A stretch of DNA of 64,000 nt, from positions 89,745 to 153,744 of the forward strand of contig NZ_FNFU01000003.1 in the NCBI RefSeq assembly GCF_900101115.1, given 5' to 3'. This stretch comes from Cryobacterium psychrotolerans. GTDB lineage: Bacteria; Actinomycetota; Actinomycetes; Actinomycetales; Microbacteriaceae. Below the pieces are notes generated by a model. It worked only from the letters and a program-made list of their open reading frames with translations. It had not been told where the DNA came from and did not search any database. Position 1 is the stretch's first letter; every line of letters starts with the position of its first letter. This document shows positions 19,886 to 28,473 of this stretch, piece by piece. The position numbers and the translations under genes were made by a program.

Positions 19886-20219
19886 GAGGGTCAGTCCTCT
19901 GGGTCAGGGCGGTTTGTGTCATTAGTTTACTCCGCTGAACCAACCGATCCCGACGCAGCTGCCGGCGGCGTTCCGCGGCGGCGCGCTGGAGCTGGGCCGC
20001 GTCGGACAACTCCTGGTGGCTGCGGAAGACGGCCGGGGTGAACCTCACGGCGTCCGATTCGACGGGGCCGGGATCCAGGTCGACCATCCCGCCGAGGTCC
20101 TCGAGGGCGCGGAGGGTTCTCATCAGCTTCCGGAACAGCGTGAAACCGAACCAGGCCAGCATGCCGAGCAGGGCCAGACCGAGCCCGGTCCAGATGAGCA
20201 CCCACGACCACCAGGGCAT
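19878..20219 (-). CDS. small membrane-anchored hypothetical protein between pafC and tatA
   Basis: A 113-residue protein, not recognised as a named family. One N-terminal membrane segment (residues ~5-27, WVLIWTGLGLALLGMLAWFGF) is followed by a soluble part rich in Arg, Leu and Gln (ALEDLGGMVDLDPGP, then RAAAERRRQLRRDRLV). The C-terminal half is predicted helical. It is wedged between pafC (3 bp upstream) and tatA (8-bp overlap), so it is co-translated with the Tat genes. A role with Tat is possible but only inferred from position. Confidence 0.7.
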   Translation of the reverse strand: MPWWSWVLIWTGLGLALLGMLAWFGFTLFRKLMRTLRALEDLGGMVDLDPGPVESDAVRFTPAVFRSHQELSDAAQLQRAAAERRRQLRRDRLVQRSKLMTQTALTQRTDPHA

Positions 20220-20222
20220 GGG

Positions 20223-21215
20223 CTAGGCCCGGCCGGTGGGCTCGTCGTAGCGGGCCGCGCCGGCCGCGGCCCACTCGGCGACGACCTGCCGCGCCTCGGC
20301 CGGTTCGACCACGGTGACGAGTCCGGCAAGGCCCCCGACGAGTCGTTTCAGGCCGTGATAGTGGGCAACGCGAAGCGTCGTCCGCACGCGATCGCCGCCA
20401 ACGGGAGTCGTCGCCCGATCCGGCGCGTAGTCGGCCAGGAGGGCCAGGGCCGACGAAGGCAGTTCGATGACGACCGAGAGGTCCTCGTCCGAAGCCTGGA
20501 AGAGCGTGTCCGAGAGCACGAGGCCGGCGTCGTGCGAGCCGACCGGTTCCGTCGTTGCCCGCAGGTCGCTCATCCGGTCGAGCCGGAAGGTGCGGGGAGC
20601 CTGCCGGAGGTGGCACCAGCCGCGCAGGTACCAGTCGCTGTCCACGGACTCCAGGCGCAAGGGATCGACGAACCGGTGTTCGTTCTCGCCGCGGGCGTTG
20701 AGATAGTCGAATTCGACCTGGACGCCGTCCCGCCCGGACGCCTGGATCACCGTCATCGCGGCATCCGAATCGGGGCTCGACACCGCGAGCTGGGTCGGGG
20801 TGGCGGATGCGCCGCGGGTGAGCTTGGCCATGAGCGACGCGACGGCGTCCCGGTCGGCGTTCTCGGGCAGTGAGGAGAGGTACTGGAGCCCGGCGATGAG
20901 GGCGGCCGCCTCCCGTGCGGAGAAGCGGGGGGAATCGTCGATGGCGACGAGGTGGGTGAGCGCGATCCGGTCGTTGTCCTCGAACTCGTCCCAGTGGATG
21001 TCGAAGAGGTCCCCGTCGAGGTACTGGTGCGTCTCGCCGGGAATGCCGGACACCGCGATGAGCCGGACGGCGTCGCGCACGCGCTCCGGCGGAACACCGA
21101 AGTGCCCGGCGGCCTCGGTGACGGTGACGTTGTCGTGGTCCATCAGGTACGGGATGAGCGAGAGCAGGAAAGTGAGCTTGTCCGATGCCCCGAGGACCGG
21201 CGTGCGTGCGGTCAT
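20223..21215 (-). CDS. pafC: WYL-domain transcriptional regulator PafC
   Basis: A 330-residue WYL-domain regulator: N-terminal winged helix (residues ~12-60, NVTVTEAAGHFGVPPERVRDAVRL), central WYL domain (~150-215, VEFDYLNARGENEHRFVDPLRLE and WYLRGWCHLR) and C-terminal WCX extension. PafB and PafC form the PafBC activator of the RecA/LexA-independent DNA damage response in mycobacteria. The GTG/ATG start overlaps the 3' end of pafB by 4 bp. In mycobacteria pafBC lies next to the Pup ligase gene pafA; pafA is not visible within this window. Confidence 0.93.
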   Translation of the reverse strand: MTARTPVLGASDKLTFLLSLIPYLMDHDNVTVTEAAGHFGVPPERVRDAVRLIAVSGIPGETHQYLDGDLFDIHWDEFEDNDRIALTHLVAIDDSPRFSAREAAALIAGLQYLSSLPENADRDAVASLMAKLTRGASATPTQLAVSSPDSDAAMTVIQASGRDGVQVEFDYLNARGENEHRFVDPLRLESVDSDWYLRGWCHLRQAPRTFRLDRMSDLRATTEPVGSHDAGLVLSDTLFQASDEDLSVVIELPSSALALLADYAPDRATTPVGGDRVRTTLRVAHYHGLKRLVGGLAGLVTVVEPAEARQVVAEWAAAGAARYDEPTGRA

Positions 21216-22282
21216 GCTGCGCTCCCCCGGGTCGTGCCGGTGTGCGCGTCGCGCACCCCGACGAGGCGTGTGCGGACGGCCTGGCGGAGCGCGAGCGGTG
21301 AGCGCACAAGCACCTCCGGACCGTAACCGGCCAGTTCGTCGGCGAGGATGTCGATATCCGTGTAATGCAGGGTCACGGCGTGCAGGGTCCCCGCGTCGGG
21401 GGTCACGGCGTCCGGGGCTGCCATCGTCCCCGGGCCGGTCCCGCCGGTGTGGCGTTTGCTGAGTCGCACGGCGGCGTCGCTGCCGGGTTCGACCACCAGT
21501 TCGGCGACGTTGGCCTCCCAGAGGGCGTCGAGTTCGTCCAGCGCCTGCCGACCGGAGCCCTCCCCGTCGGGAATGAAGGTCTCACCGGGAACGGTCACGA
21601 CGGGCCCGACGATGCGCGAGAGCAGGAAGGTGCGGGGGGCCCGAGCCTCCTGGTCGGTGCCGTAGAGGTGCCACCGCCCGCCGTGCAGCACGATGGCGCG
21701 CGGGGCGACCCTTCGCCGACGCGGGGAACTCTCCCCCGGCTTGAGGTAGAGGAAGGCGACGACCTGGCCGTGATCCAGGGCCTTGCTGAGCGGCGCGAAC
21801 GACGCGTCGCGGGCGCGCAGGTGCGGGGCGTAGCCGAGCACGGGATCGCTCGAGTCCACGCCGAGTGAATTGAGTTTTGTCAGCGCCCGCCGGGACTCGG
21901 CCGACAGGGAGCCCTCGCGCCAGACGGTGGCGGCGAGCTTGAGGAGCATCAACTCGTCCGGGGAGAACGACACGTCGGCGGGCAGGTTGTAGAGGCCCTT
22001 GGGGATCCGGTACCGCAGCAGATGGTTGTTGCCGGGGTCATCCTGCGGCTCGACGGTCTCGAGCGGGATGCCCAGCTCGCGGATGTCGTCCTTGTCGCGT
22101 TCGAACTGGCGCTCGAGGTTGGCGTTGTCGCCCCCGCTCAGATAGCGCTGGCGGTAGCCCTGCACCGTGGACAGGATATCGGACTTGGTCAGGCCGATCT
22201 CGGTCGCGATGAGCGCCAGGACGAGGCTGAACAGTCGTTCCTCAACGGTGATGCGGGGAGTCTGCTCTGGGGTGGACGGCAC
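21212..22282 (-). CDS. pafB: WYL-domain transcriptional regulator PafB
   Basis: A 356-residue WYL-domain protein that partners PafC. The N-terminal winged-helix region (RLFSLVLALIATEIGLTKSDI) recruits to DNA, the central WYL domain includes RAIVLHGGRWHLYGTDQEAR, and a WCX domain closes the protein. The pair acts as a sensor of single-stranded DNA or DNA damage in mycobacteria. Translation is coupled to pafC through a 4-bp overlap. Upstream (22283-22389) the only feature is a long palindrome. The gene starts at the ATG giving MPSTPEQTPRITVEERLF. Confidence 0.93.
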   Translation of the reverse strand: MPSTPEQTPRITVEERLFSLVLALIATEIGLTKSDILSTVQGYRQRYLSGGDNANLERQFERDKDDIRELGIPLETVEPQDDPGNNHLLRYRIPKGLYNLPADVSFSPDELMLLKLAATVWREGSLSAESRRALTKLNSLGVDSSDPVLGYAPHLRARDASFAPLSKALDHGQVVAFLYLKPGESSPRRRRVAPRAIVLHGGRWHLYGTDQEARAPRTFLLSRIVGPVVTVPGETFIPDGEGSGRQALDELDALWEANVAELVVEPGSDAAVRLSKRHTGGTGPGTMAAPDAVTPDAGTLHAVTLHYTDIDILADELAGYGPEVLVRSPLALRQAVRTRLVGVRDAHTGTTRGSAA

Positions 22283-22316
22283 GCTGCGATTCTAACCGTG
22301 TCACTCGCCCGCGCCA

Positions 22317-22377
22317 CGCAAAACCGCAGTTGTGCCGCCTAAAACCAGCTTAGGAACGGCACAACTGCGGTTTTGCG
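22317..22377. terminator. long intergenic palindrome, family A copy 1
   Basis: Perfect 21-bp inverted repeat: arms 22317-22337 and 22357-22377, around a 19-base loop that itself contains CCTAA/TTAGG arms. The arm core is AAAACCGCAGTTGTGC. It lies 12 bp beyond the stop codon of the FKBP gene (minus strand), where a terminator is expected. A closely related palindrome occurs at 26252-26318. The stem is longer than a simple terminator needs, which suggests a repeat family. Confidence 0.7.
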
Positions 22378-22389
22378 GGTGGGACCGGG

Positions 22390-23355
22390 TTACTTGATGC
22401 CGAGGATGTCGACGACGAAGACGAGCGTCGATCCGGCCGGGATGGTGTCAGACGCCTGGTCGCCGTAGCCCTGGTCGGGCGGGATGACCGCGATGACCTG
22501 CGAGCCGACCGTTTGGCCGACAAGTGCCTTGGCGAACCCGGGAATGACGCCGCCCTGGGTCGTGGAGCCGTCGGCGGCAGCGAACTCGGCGGGTTCGCCG
22601 GTCTTCCAGCTGGAGTCGAAGACCTTCTTGGTGTCCCAGAGCACGCCCGTGTAGTGCACGGTGACCGGGTCGCCCTCCTTGACCTTCTTGCCGTCGCCCT
22701 TCTTCAGCACGTTGATCTCGAGCTTGGTCGGGGCCTTCGAGGCGGGAATGGTGATGCCGGGCGCGCCGTTGTCGGCGAGTACGACGGCGGGCATCCCTGC
22801 CTTGGCCGGCTGGGCGTCACCGTCGGCGCGGGTCTTGTAGGCCTTGACGACATCGAGGACGAAGACGAGGGTGTCGTTCTTCTTGACGCCGATCTGCTCG
22901 TTTCCGCCCTGGGGGCCGAAGGCGTCCTTGGGGGCGACGGCGAGCGTCAGGCGCGACCCCTCCTGGGCACACTTCAGGCCCTGGGAGAGACCCTTGATGG
23001 TCTTGTCGTTGAGCACGAAGCCGGCCAGCGTCGTTCCGTCGTACTTGCTTTCCTCGATGACCTTGCCGGTGGTGCCGTTGTAGACACTGAGGTCGATCTT
23101 GACCTTCTGGCCCGTGGCGAGTCCCTTGCCCTCGCCGGCGATGACCTCGCTGCGCTCGGTGGTCTTCGCCTTGAGTGGTGTCGGGAAGTCGACCTTGGGC
23201 TTCGAGCCGAACTTGCCGTCGACCTCGACCAGCTTGGAGGCCGCACCCTCCTTGACGGGCGCTTCACAGCCCGCTTCGTTCGTGCCGGGGGCGCACGCGG
23301 TCAGCGCGACAATCAGTAGTCCGGCGGTGGCAATCGATGCGAATGCTTTGCGCAC
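22390..23355 (-). CDS. lipoprotein with two FKBP-type peptidyl-prolyl isomerase domains
   Basis: A 321-residue exported lipoprotein. The signal peptide ends in the lipobox LTAC (about residues 15-18 from the GTG at 23355). The first domain (residues ~60-165, with TGQKVKIDLSVYNG) is a degenerate FKBP. The second (~215-321, with GDPVTVHYTGVLWDTKKVFDSSW and VIPGFAKALVGQTVGS) is a canonical FKBP-type isomerase with the conserved aromatic pocket. It probably assists folding of secreted proteins at the cell surface. AGAAGAGGAC precedes the GTG. The lnt gene elsewhere in the window would acylate such lipoproteins. Confidence 0.9.
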   Translation of the reverse strand: MRKAFASIATAGLLIVALTACAPGTNEAGCEAPVKEGAASKLVEVDGKFGSKPKVDFPTPLKAKTTERSEVIAGEGKGLATGQKVKIDLSVYNGTTGKVIEESKYDGTTLAGFVLNDKTIKGLSQGLKCAQEGSRLTLAVAPKDAFGPQGGNEQIGVKKNDTLVFVLDVVKAYKTRADGDAQPAKAGMPAVVLADNGAPGITIPASKAPTKLEINVLKKGDGKKVKEGDPVTVHYTGVLWDTKKVFDSSWKTGEPAEFAAADGSTTQGGVIPGFAKALVGQTVGSQVIAVIPPDQGYGDQASDTIPAGSTLVFVVDILGIK

Positions 23356-23457
23356 AAGTCCTCTTCTCGGTATTGCGGGGGGCACGGCGGCATGGGCCGC
23401 TGCGCAGTGCTTGGGGTGGTTGGTGGTTGCCGCTTGGGTTGAGGGCAAGGGCCCATC

Positions 23458-24459
23458 CTAACCGGCGTCGAGGTCGCGAGCCTTGGAAAGTGCTGCACCC
23501 GTGCCGGCAGCCCGCACGCGCTTGCGCAGGACCTTCGGGCTGACACTGCGTTCGCCCAGGGCCCCGGGGGTCCAGGCCTCGACGTCCGCGTCGGCGAAAT
23601 CGGTCTTGGACGGGCGGCGCTTGAGCTCGGGCAGGACGGTGTCCGGCGCCAGTCGACGGGCCGTGATCAGGAAGCCGGTGTGGCCGATCATCCGGTGGTC
23701 GGGCCGCACGGCCAGGCCCTCGACATGCCAGCCCCTGATCATCGTCTCGTTGGAGTCCGGATTCGTGTACAGCCCGGAGCCGCGGATGGCTTCGGCCACC
23801 CTGGACAGCTGGGTCACGGTGGCGACGTAGCAAAGCAGAACTCCGCCGGGCTTGAGGGCGTCCGAGACGGCGCCCAGGCATTCCCACGGGGCGAGCATGT
23901 CCAGCACGACCCGGTCGACGGACTGCGGCTCCACGGTGGTCGGCAGCGCCTCGGCGAGGTCGCCCAGGGTGATCGTCCAGTTCGCGGGGTCCGAGCCGAG
24001 GAAGGTGGCGATGTTGGCGCGGGCGACATCCGCGAACTCGCCTCGCCGTTCGAAGGATGCGAGCCGGCCGGCCGGCCCGATCGCCCGGAGCAGCCAGAGG
24101 GACAGCGCGCCGGATCCGACGCCGGCCTCGACCACGGTCGCGCCGGGGAAGATGTCCGCCTGGGCGAGGATCTGCGCGGCGTCTTTCGGATAGATGATGG
24201 CGGCGCCGCGCGGCATCGACATGACGAAGTCGCTCAGCAGCGGGCGCAGGGCCAGGTGCTCGACGCCGACGTTGTTGGTCACGACCGAGCCGTCCGGCAG
24301 GCCGATGATGTCGTCGTGCGACAGGATGCCGCGGTGGGTGTGGAAGACCTCGCCCGGAACCAGGGTGATCGTGTTCATCCTGCCCTTGGGCCCGGTCAGC
24401 TGAACTCGGTCCCCGGCCCGGAACGGTCCGCTGTTCTGGATGACCTGACTATCGTTCAT
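23458..24459 (-). CDS. trmI: tRNA (adenine-N1)-methyltransferase (TrmI family)
   Basis: A 333-residue S-adenosylmethionine-dependent enzyme that makes m1A58 in the tRNA T-loop. The Rossmann SAM motif is VEAGVGSGALSLWLLRAIG, preceded by PKDAAQILAQADIFPGATV; VDRVVLDMLAPWE corresponds to motif IV. The N-terminal FRAGDRVQLTGPKGR domain is typical of TrmI. The ATG at 24459 is used; the frame is open far upstream but that part overlaps the HAD gene. It overlaps the HAD stop by the ATGA motif, so the two genes are translationally coupled. Confidence 0.93.
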   Translation of the reverse strand: MNDSQVIQNSGPFRAGDRVQLTGPKGRMNTITLVPGEVFHTHRGILSHDDIIGLPDGSVVTNNVGVEHLALRPLLSDFVMSMPRGAAIIYPKDAAQILAQADIFPGATVVEAGVGSGALSLWLLRAIGPAGRLASFERRGEFADVARANIATFLGSDPANWTITLGDLAEALPTTVEPQSVDRVVLDMLAPWECLGAVSDALKPGGVLLCYVATVTQLSRVAEAIRGSGLYTNPDSNETMIRGWHVEGLAVRPDHRMIGHTGFLITARRLAPDTVLPELKRRPSKTDFADADVEAWTPGALGERSVSPKVLRKRVRAAGTGAALSKARDLDAG

Positions 24460-25214
24460 GCGGTGGCTGCGCCCTCGTTGGTGGTGGTCCCGGTCTGCAC
24501 CGGTATGTGGATTCGATCGAAGGCCCTCCGCCGTTCGCCGAAGAGTTCGGTGAGGCCGGCCACGGTGCGCCCGGCCAGGCTCGGCCAGAGCGTGTAGTGC
24601 ACGCTTTCCGGCAGGTCGATCTGGTGCGGCACGCCGATGACGACGGCCCCGGCTGCGACGGCGGCCGTGACGCCCGGTATGGAGTCCTCGACGGCGACAC
24701 AGTGCTCGGGGTTCACTCCGAGGTAGGCGGCTGCGGCAAGGTAGGCCTCCGGGTGGGGCTTGCCGTGGGTGACCATGTCGCCGGCGATGATGGTGTCGAA
24801 GGCAGCGAAGTCGATGAGGTCCGCGACCTGGCGCGCCATCCGTTCCACCGACATCGTCACCAGCGCCATCGGAATGCCGGCGTCCTTCAAATCCGCGAGG
24901 AGCTCCCGCGCTCCCGGACGCCAGGGCACGCCGTGCTCGGTGAGCTGGGCCTGCACCCGGTCGGTCAGCCAGTGCACGATCGCGTCGGCGTCCATGTCGA
25001 CGCCGCGGTCCTGCAGGATGGCGGCCGAGGCCCAGAGCCCCGACCCGATGATGAGCATGCAGTCGGCGTGCGTCCACTCCCCCCCGAAGGACGCGACCAG
25101 TTCCGTTTCGGCCACCATCCAATAGGGTTCGGTGTCGACGAGGGTTCCGTCCATGTCCCAGAGGACCGCTGCCGGGATGTGGGGAATTACGGGGATCAGG
25201 TTCACGGGGTTCAA
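24456..25214 (-). CDS. HAD-superfamily phosphatase (Cof/phosphoglycolate-like)
   Basis: A 252-residue haloacid dehalogenase-fold hydrolase. Motif I is WDMDGTLVDTE (the nucleophile Asp is the first Asp), motif II is VTMS, and motifs III/IV are HGKPHPEAYLAAA and VEDSIPGVTAA. The cap between motifs I and II is helical (class C1). The likely substrate is a small sugar or nucleotide phosphate. The TTG at 25214 and a GTG at 25205 are both possible starts; neither has a strong ribosome-binding site. It is translated directly upstream of trmI. Confidence 0.88.
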   Translation of the reverse strand: MNPVNLIPVIPHIPAAVLWDMDGTLVDTEPYWMVAETELVASFGGEWTHADCMLIIGSGLWASAAILQDRGVDMDADAIVHWLTDRVQAQLTEHGVPWRPGARELLADLKDAGIPMALVTMSVERMARQVADLIDFAAFDTIIAGDMVTHGKPHPEAYLAAAAYLGVNPEHCVAVEDSIPGVTAAVAAGAVVIGVPHQIDLPESVHYTLWPSLAGRTVAGLTELFGERRRAFDRIHIPVQTGTTTNEGAATA

Positions 25215-25287
25215 GTGTAGAGGGCACTGACTATCCTTGAGTGAGGTTCTCCGAGTGGAGCATCCGTAATGATCGGGGTCTCACGCA

Positions 25288-26229
25288 GTGACAGACGGCA
25301 AGGGGCTTCTCAGCGCTCGACTTCTGGTCGTGGCGTTCGAGGGCTGGAATGACGCGGGCGAGGCGGCCACCGGTGCCGTGCGCGCGCTGAAAGAGTTGCT
25401 CGACGTTGCCGAAATCGCCCAGGTCGATCCGGAGGTGTACTTCGACTACCAGTTCAATCGGCCGACCATCGCCACGAACGAAGACGGCCGACGCCTGATC
25501 GAATGGCCGAGCGCGATCATGTTCGGCCCGACAACCCCCGGGGCCGCCGGCGCCCCGCTCGCCGAGGACGCGCAGCTGCGGGTCAGCGGCACGAACGCGG
25601 GCAACATCTACCTGCTGCTGGGCACGGAGCCGTCCCGGAGCTGGAAGGGCTTCGCGGCGGAAATCCTCGACGCCGCCCTCGCCGCCGATGTGAGCGCCAT
25701 CGTGTTTCTCGGGGCGATGCTCGCCGATGTCCCGCACACCCGGCCGATCTCGATCTTCGTGTCCAGCGACAACCCCGAGGTGCGGGCCGAGCTGGAGATC
25801 GAACGCAGCAACTACGAGGGCCCGGTCGGGATCCTGAGCGTTCTCGCGGAGGCCGCCGAGAAAGTCGGCATCCCGACGTTGTCGATCTGGGCGTCCGTCC
25901 CGCACTACGTGCACAACGCCCCCTCCCCCAAGGCGATGCTGGCCCTCATCGACAAGCTCGAGGAGATCATCGACGTCGTCATCCCCCGCGGGCACCTGGT
26001 CGCCGAGGCGGCCGAGTGGGAAAGCGGCATCGACGCGCTCGCCGCGGAGGACGAGGAGATGGCGGCGTACATCGCGCAGCTCGAGCAGGCCCGCGACACC
26101 GTGGACTCGCCGGAGGCCAGCGGCGAGGCGATCGCCCAGGAGTTCGAACGCTACCTGCGCAAACGCGGGGACGGCCAGGGCGGCTGGGCCGACGGCCGCC
26201 CGGGCCCGGACGCGCCGCGCGCGCCCTGA
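25288..26229 (+). CDS. PAC2 family protein
   Basis: A 313-residue PAC2-domain protein. The N-terminal VAFEGWNDAGEAATGAVRAL is a hallmark of the family, shared with archaeal and eukaryotic proteasome assembly chaperones. IVFLGAMLADVPHTRP and SIWASVPHYVHNAPSPKA are the other conserved blocks. The C-terminal ~80 residues are acidic and predicted helical. The bacterial role is not established; it is widespread in actinobacteria that carry Pup-proteasome genes. GTG start; convergent with mshC, with a palindrome between the stop codons. Confidence 0.9.
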   Translation: MTDGKGLLSARLLVVAFEGWNDAGEAATGAVRALKELLDVAEIAQVDPEVYFDYQFNRPTIATNEDGRRLIEWPSAIMFGPTTPGAAGAPLAEDAQLRVSGTNAGNIYLLLGTEPSRSWKGFAAEILDAALAADVSAIVFLGAMLADVPHTRPISIFVSSDNPEVRAELEIERSNYEGPVGILSVLAEAAEKVGIPTLSIWASVPHYVHNAPSPKAMLALIDKLEEIIDVVIPRGHLVAEAAEWESGIDALAAEDEEMAAYIAQLEQARDTVDSPEASGEAIAQEFERYLRKRGDGQGGWADGRPGPDAPRAP

Positions 26230-26251
26230 CCCCCGACTTCCCCCTCTTAGT

Positions 26252-26318
26252 CCCCGCGAAACCGCACTTGTGCGCGTTATTCGGGCGTCATAACGCGCAC
26301 AACGGCGGTTTCGCGGGG
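26252..26318. terminator. long intergenic palindrome, family A copy 2 (bidirectional terminator)
   Basis: Arms 26252-26280 and 26290-26318 are 29 bp long with 27 of 29 positions complementary, around a 9-base loop. The arm core AAACCGCACTTGTGC is one base different from the core of the palindrome at 22317-22377. It occupies the gap between the convergent PAC2 and mshC genes, so it can end transcription from both sides. Confidence 0.75.
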
Positions 26319-26320
26319 GT

Positions 26321-27586
26321 TCAGAGGGCGACGCCGAGCAGCGCGTCGATCGCGCGCACGAGCAGCGCCGGGTCGTCCAGCGGATGCTCGGCCGCGGCGT
26401 CCACGACGGCGAGTGCCCGGGGCGTGTCCAGGTCGTCGGTCAGGGCTGCCCGCAGCCGGGCGACCACCGCGGCGGCGCTCCCCGGCGCCGACGCGGCCGG
26501 GGCTCCGAATGCGGCCTGCCAGCGCGCGAGGCGCCGTTCGGCGTCGCCCACCTGGGCGTCGGTCCACTCCCAGTCCGCGCGGTAGTGGTGGGCCAGGAGG
26601 GCCAGGCGGATGGCACGCGGGTCCACGCCCGCTCGGCGGAGGCTGGACACGAGCACGAGGTTGCCGAGCGATTTGCTCATCTTCTCGCCCTGGTAGGCGA
26701 CCATTCCGGTGTGGCTGTATACCCCGGCGAGCGGGTGCCCGGAGAGCGCGGCCGCGTGGCCGGCGCTCATGTCGTGGTGCGGGAAGATGAGGTCGGAGCC
26801 GCCGCCCTGCACGGTGAAGTCTGTGCCGAGCTCCTTCAGCGCGATGACGGAACACTCGATGTGCCAGCCCGGACGGCCCGCCCCGGCCTTTGACGGCCAG
26901 GCCGGTTCCCCGGCGCGGGCCGCGCGCCAGAGCAGCGGATCCAGCGGGTCGCGCTTGCCGGCACGGTCCGGGTCTCCCCCGCGCTCTGCGAACAACGCGA
27001 GCATCGTGGCCGGGTCGAGGTTGCTTTCCTCGCCCAGCTTCCAGGGTGCCTGCCGCTCGGCCTGCCGGATGTCGAAGTAGATGTCCGCCGTGGGTTCACC
27101 CGACGCACCCGGCAGGGCGTCGCTCGTGTCCACCGGATAGGCCAGGCCGGCGTCCCAGAGCTGGTCGACCGCGGCGGCGATTTCGTCGATGACCTCGGTG
27201 ACGGCGACGTAGTCGTCGGGCGGGATGATGCCGAGCGCTTCCATGTCGGTTCGGAAGAGCTCGACCTGGGATTCGGCCAGTTCGCGCCAGTTGACGCCGG
27301 TGGCTGTGGCTCGCTCGAGGAGCGGATCATCCACATCGGTGATGTTCTGCGCGTAGTGCACGCGGTAGCCGGCATCCAGCCAGGCCCGCTGCAGCGTGTC
27401 GAAGGCGAGGTACGTGGCGGCGTGGCCGATGTGCGTCGCGTCGTACGGAGTGATCCCGCAGACGTAGAGTCGGGCGATATCCGTCGGTCGGGCCTCGACG
27501 ATCTTTCCGGTGGCGGTGTCGTGCAGTCTCGGTGCGTCGGAGTGACCCGGGACGGAAGGGACGACGGGTCGTTTCCATGCACGCAT
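26321..27586 (-). CDS. mshC: cysteine--glucosaminylinositol ligase (mycothiol biosynthesis)
   Basis: MshC joins cysteine to GlcN-Ins with ATP, the third step in making mycothiol, the main thiol of actinobacteria. The 421-residue protein resembles class I cysteinyl-tRNA synthetase but lacks the anticodon domain. HIGH is at residues 52-55, KMSKS in [12 protein letters not shown], and Cys43 and Cys in WHIECSVI are zinc ligands. The ATG at 27586 ([11 protein letters not shown]) is used. The uppP gene lies 14 bp upstream on the same strand, giving a probable operon M20-peptidase-uppP-mshC. Confidence 0.95.
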   Translation of the reverse strand: MRAWKRPVVPSVPGHSDAPRLHDTATGKIVEARPTDIARLYVCGITPYDATHIGHAATYLAFDTLQRAWLDAGYRVHYAQNITDVDDPLLERATATGVNWRELAESQVELFRTDMEALGIIPPDDYVAVTEVIDEIAAAVDQLWDAGLAYPVDTSDALPGASGEPTADIYFDIRQAERQAPWKLGEESNLDPATMLALFAERGGDPDRAGKRDPLDPLLWRAARAGEPAWPSKAGAGRPGWHIECSVIALKELGTDFTVQGGGSDLIFPHHDMSAGHAAALSGHPLAGVYSHTGMVAYQGEKMSKSLGNLVLVSSLRRAGVDPRAIRLALLAHHYRADWEWTDAQVGDAERRLARWQAAFGAPAASAPGSAAAVVARLRAALTDDLDTPRALAVVDAAAEHPLDDPALLVRAIDALLGVAL

Positions 27587-27600
27587 GGTTCCCAGCCTAA

Positions 27601-28455
27601 CTAGGCGCTGATCGTGTTCGTGGCCAGCAGCACGAACAGAGCGGAGCCGAGCAGGATGCGGTAGATCACGAACGGCAGGAAGCTGTGCCTGGAGATGTAG
27701 TTCATGAAGAAGGCGATGACGGCCAGTGCCACGCCGAATGCGACGACGGTGGCGACCAGGGTCTCCAGCGGGCCGAAGAGTTCCGGCGTGCAGTTGCCGG
27801 CGGACTCGACGCACGGCTTCGCGACCGACTTGTACATCTGGTAGAAGCCGCTGCCGAGAACGGCCGGGATGGCCAGCAGGAAGGCGTAGCGAGCGGCTGC
27901 AGCGCGCTCGTAACCCATGAAGAGCCCGGCGGTGATCGTGCCGCCGGAGCGCGACACGCCGGGGATGAGGGCCAGCGCCTGCGCGAATCCGTAGACCACG
28001 CCGTGGCCGACGGTGAGGTCGTTCAGGCGCCGTTTCTTCGCGCCCACATAGTCGGCGATGCCGAGCAGGATGCCGAAGACGATCAGCACGGTGGCGGTGA
28101 TCCACAGGTTCCGCAGCGAGGTCTCGATCTGGTCCTGGAAGAGCAGCCCGAGCACGATGATCGGCAGCGAACCGAGGATGATCAGCCAGCCCATGCGGGC
28201 GTCCGGGTCGCTGCGCGGCACCTTTCCGACGAGCGACCGGCCCCACTGCCCGATGATGCGCACGATGTCGCGCCAGAAGAACAGCACGACAGCGGCCTCG
28301 GTGCCGATCTGGGTGATCGCCGTGAAGCGTGCGCCCGGGTCGGCGCCGGTGCCCAGGAACTCGCCGACGATGCGGATGTGGGCGCTGGATGACACCGGGA
28401 GGAACTCGGTGAGACCCTGGACGAGTCCCAGGATGACGGCGTTGAGGAAGTCCAC
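27601..28455 (-). CDS. uppP: undecaprenyl-diphosphate phosphatase
   Basis: A 284-residue polytopic membrane phosphatase (BacA/UppP family) that recycles undecaprenyl pyrophosphate to the monophosphate lipid carrier for cell-wall synthesis. The catalytic motifs [12 protein letters not shown] near the N-terminus and PGVSRSGGT in the middle are intact. Eight hydrophobic segments are seen. UppP overproduction is known to give bacitracin tolerance. The gene sits between the M20 peptidase (18 bp upstream) and mshC. Confidence 0.95.
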   Translation of the reverse strand: MDFLNAVILGLVQGLTEFLPVSSSAHIRIVGEFLGTGADPGARFTAITQIGTEAAVVLFFWRDIVRIIGQWGRSLVGKVPRSDPDARMGWLIILGSLPIIVLGLLFQDQIETSLRNLWITATVLIVFGILLGIADYVGAKKRRLNDLTVGHGVVYGFAQALALIPGVSRSGGTITAGLFMGYERAAAARYAFLLAIPAVLGSGFYQMYKSVAKPCVESAGNCTPELFGPLETLVATVVAFGVALAVIAFFMNYISRHSFLPFVIYRILLGSALFVLLATNTISA

Positions 28456-28473
28456 GTGGCTGGTGCTCCGGTG

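Noticed and set aside
18860-20041. A 393-codon plus-strand frame opposite tatC and tatA
   Set aside because: Very rich in Glu, Arg, Gly and His with no recognisable domain; it mirrors the real minus-strand genes.
24456-25227. Extended reading of trmI up to 25227 as a 589-codon gene
   Set aside because: The upstream part overlaps the HAD gene in another frame and reads as low-complexity text; a normal TrmI start lies at 24459.
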